Assembly (NCBI RefSeq): GCF_003368325.1 | Contig: NZ_CP031467.1 | Span: 1,922,001 to 1,986,000 of the forward strand | DNA length: 64,000 nt | Reading direction: 5' to 3' | Origin: Paraburkholderia caffeinilytica | GTDB lineage: Bacteria > Pseudomonadota > Gammaproteobacteria > Burkholderiales > Burkholderiaceae | Translations under genes and position numbers: made by a program | In this document: in pieces, positions 63,441-64,000 of the stretch | Layout: each line of letters starts with the position of its first letter | Position numbering within the stretch: the stretch's first letter is position 1 | Notes under the pieces: generated by a model | The model's input: only the letters and a program-made list of their open reading frames with translations | Databases searched by the model: none | What the model was told of the DNA's origin: nothing

Positions 63441-64000
63441 ATGCGAATCGCACAAATTGCGCCGTTGTACGAAGCTGTCCCGCCGAAACTCTATGGCGGC
63501 ACCGAACGCGTCGTCTCGTATCTGACCGAAGCCCTGGTCGACCTGGGCCACGACGTCACGCTGTTTGCGAGCGGCGACTCCGTCACCTCAGCGAACCTCG
63601 ACGCGTGCTGGCCGCGTGCGCTGCGCCTCGACCCGACAATTCGCGATGCGTTGGCTCCGCACATCCTGATGATGGAAAAGGTGCGTAAGGTCGCGCATGA
63701 ATTCGACGTGCTGCACTTTCATCTCGACTACATGCCGTTCCCGCTCTTCACCACCATGGACACGCCGTTCGTGACCACGCTTCACGGCCGTCTGGATTTG
63801 CCGGAGCTGCAACCGGTGTTCGACGCGTTCTCGAATGTGCCGGTGGTGTCGATCTCCGATTCGCAGCGCGTGCCGCTGCCCCAGGCCAACTGGCTGAACA
63901 CGATTTACCACGGTCTGCCCGAGCAACTGCTCACGCCGCAGACGCACAAGAAGCCGGAATATCTGGCGTTCCTCGGCCGTATCTGTCCGGAGAAGCGCGT
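63441..64000 (+). CDS. Glycosyltransferase family 4 protein (3' end outside window)
   Basis: The first 186 residues are visible. They begin MRIAQIAPLYEAVPPKLYGG with TERVVSYLTEALVDLGHDVT, the GT-B N-terminal motif of family 4 transferases. The nucleotide-binding C-terminal domain starts at the right edge (LAFLGRICPEKR). GGAGAAACGC precedes the ATG. Its sugar donor and acceptor are unknown. Divergent from flhDC, so probably unrelated in regulation. Confidence 0.85.
   Translation, partial: MRIAQIAPLYEAVPPKLYGGTERVVSYLTEALVDLGHDVTLFASGDSVTSANLDACWPRALRLDPTIRDALAPHILMMEKVRKVAHEFDVLHFHLDYMPFPLFTTMDTPFVTTLHGRLDLPELQPVFDAFSNVPVVSISDSQRVPLPQANWLNTIYHGLPEQLLTPQTHKKPEYLAFLGRICPEKR

Noticed and set aside
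1..64000. tRNA, rRNA or riboswitch genes
   Set aside because: No cloverleaf, rRNA core or known riboswitch pattern was recognised by eye; a covariance-model scan would be needed to exclude small RNAs.

Overview
The window is a GC-rich beta-proteobacterial chromosome segment, most likely Paraburkholderia or a close Burkholderia relative. This rests on the flagellar and chemotaxis gene order, the protein sequences, the Burkholderia-type intergenic repeats and the high GC content; no rRNA or tRNA marker is present. It holds almost a complete flagellar regulon plus one chemotaxis operon. The filament genes fliC and fliD are not in the window.

Layout. 1-6.8 kb: a DUF937 membrane protein (cut by the window edge), a GMC alcohol oxidoreductase, an AidB-type acyl-CoA dehydrogenase and a coniferyl-aldehyde-type dehydrogenase. 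6.9-9.5 kb (minus): fliS-fliT-fliK paralogue-truncated flhB paralogue. 9.8-17.7 kb: fliE (minus) diverging from fliFGHIJK (plus). 17.7-18.95 kb: no gene, but a long inverted-repeat element with hexanucleotide arrays in its centre. 18.95-23.7 kb: fliLMNOPQR. 23.85-27.1 kb (minus): flgKL. 27.2-28 kb (minus): ycgR. 28.4-36.4 kb (minus): flgBCDEFGHIJ. 36.6-39.3 kb (plus): flgA, flgM, flgN. 39.57-40.16 kb: a hicAB toxin-antitoxin pair. 40.2-47.5 kb (minus): flhB-flhA and flhF-flhG-fliA. 47.8-49.7 kb: a DUF2844/DUF3443 envelope pair. 49.97-61.6 kb (minus): motA-motB-cheY-like-cheA-cheW-mcp-cheR-cheD-cheB-cheY-cheZ. 61.8-62.7 kb (minus): flhDC. 63.4 kb to the end: a glycosyltransferase cut by the window edge.

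Regulation can be read from the DNA as a three-tier cascade. FlhDC is encoded behind a sigma70-like promoter and a leader of about 340 nt. Six promoters (fliE, fliF, flgA, flgB, flhB, flhF) share a dyad close to (G/A)AATA-N18-TAT(T/C)C, with a -10 hexamer at a fixed distance. This matches the core geometry of the enterobacterial FlhDC box, so they are probably class II promoters. Sigma28-type promoters (TAAAGTTT-N11/12-GCCGATAA-like) precede fliS, flgK, ycgR, flgM and motA, and both FliA and its anti-sigma factor FlgM are encoded here.

The most unusual points are: the shared class II operator; a translationally coupled FliK2-FlhB2 pair; CheD with three ELF motifs in a C-terminal tail; FlhG with cysteine in place of the P-loop lysine; FlgA enlarged by repeats; a DUF3443 protein resembling an aspartic protease; a chemoreceptor ending in DWETF; and the inverted-repeat element between fliK and fliL.
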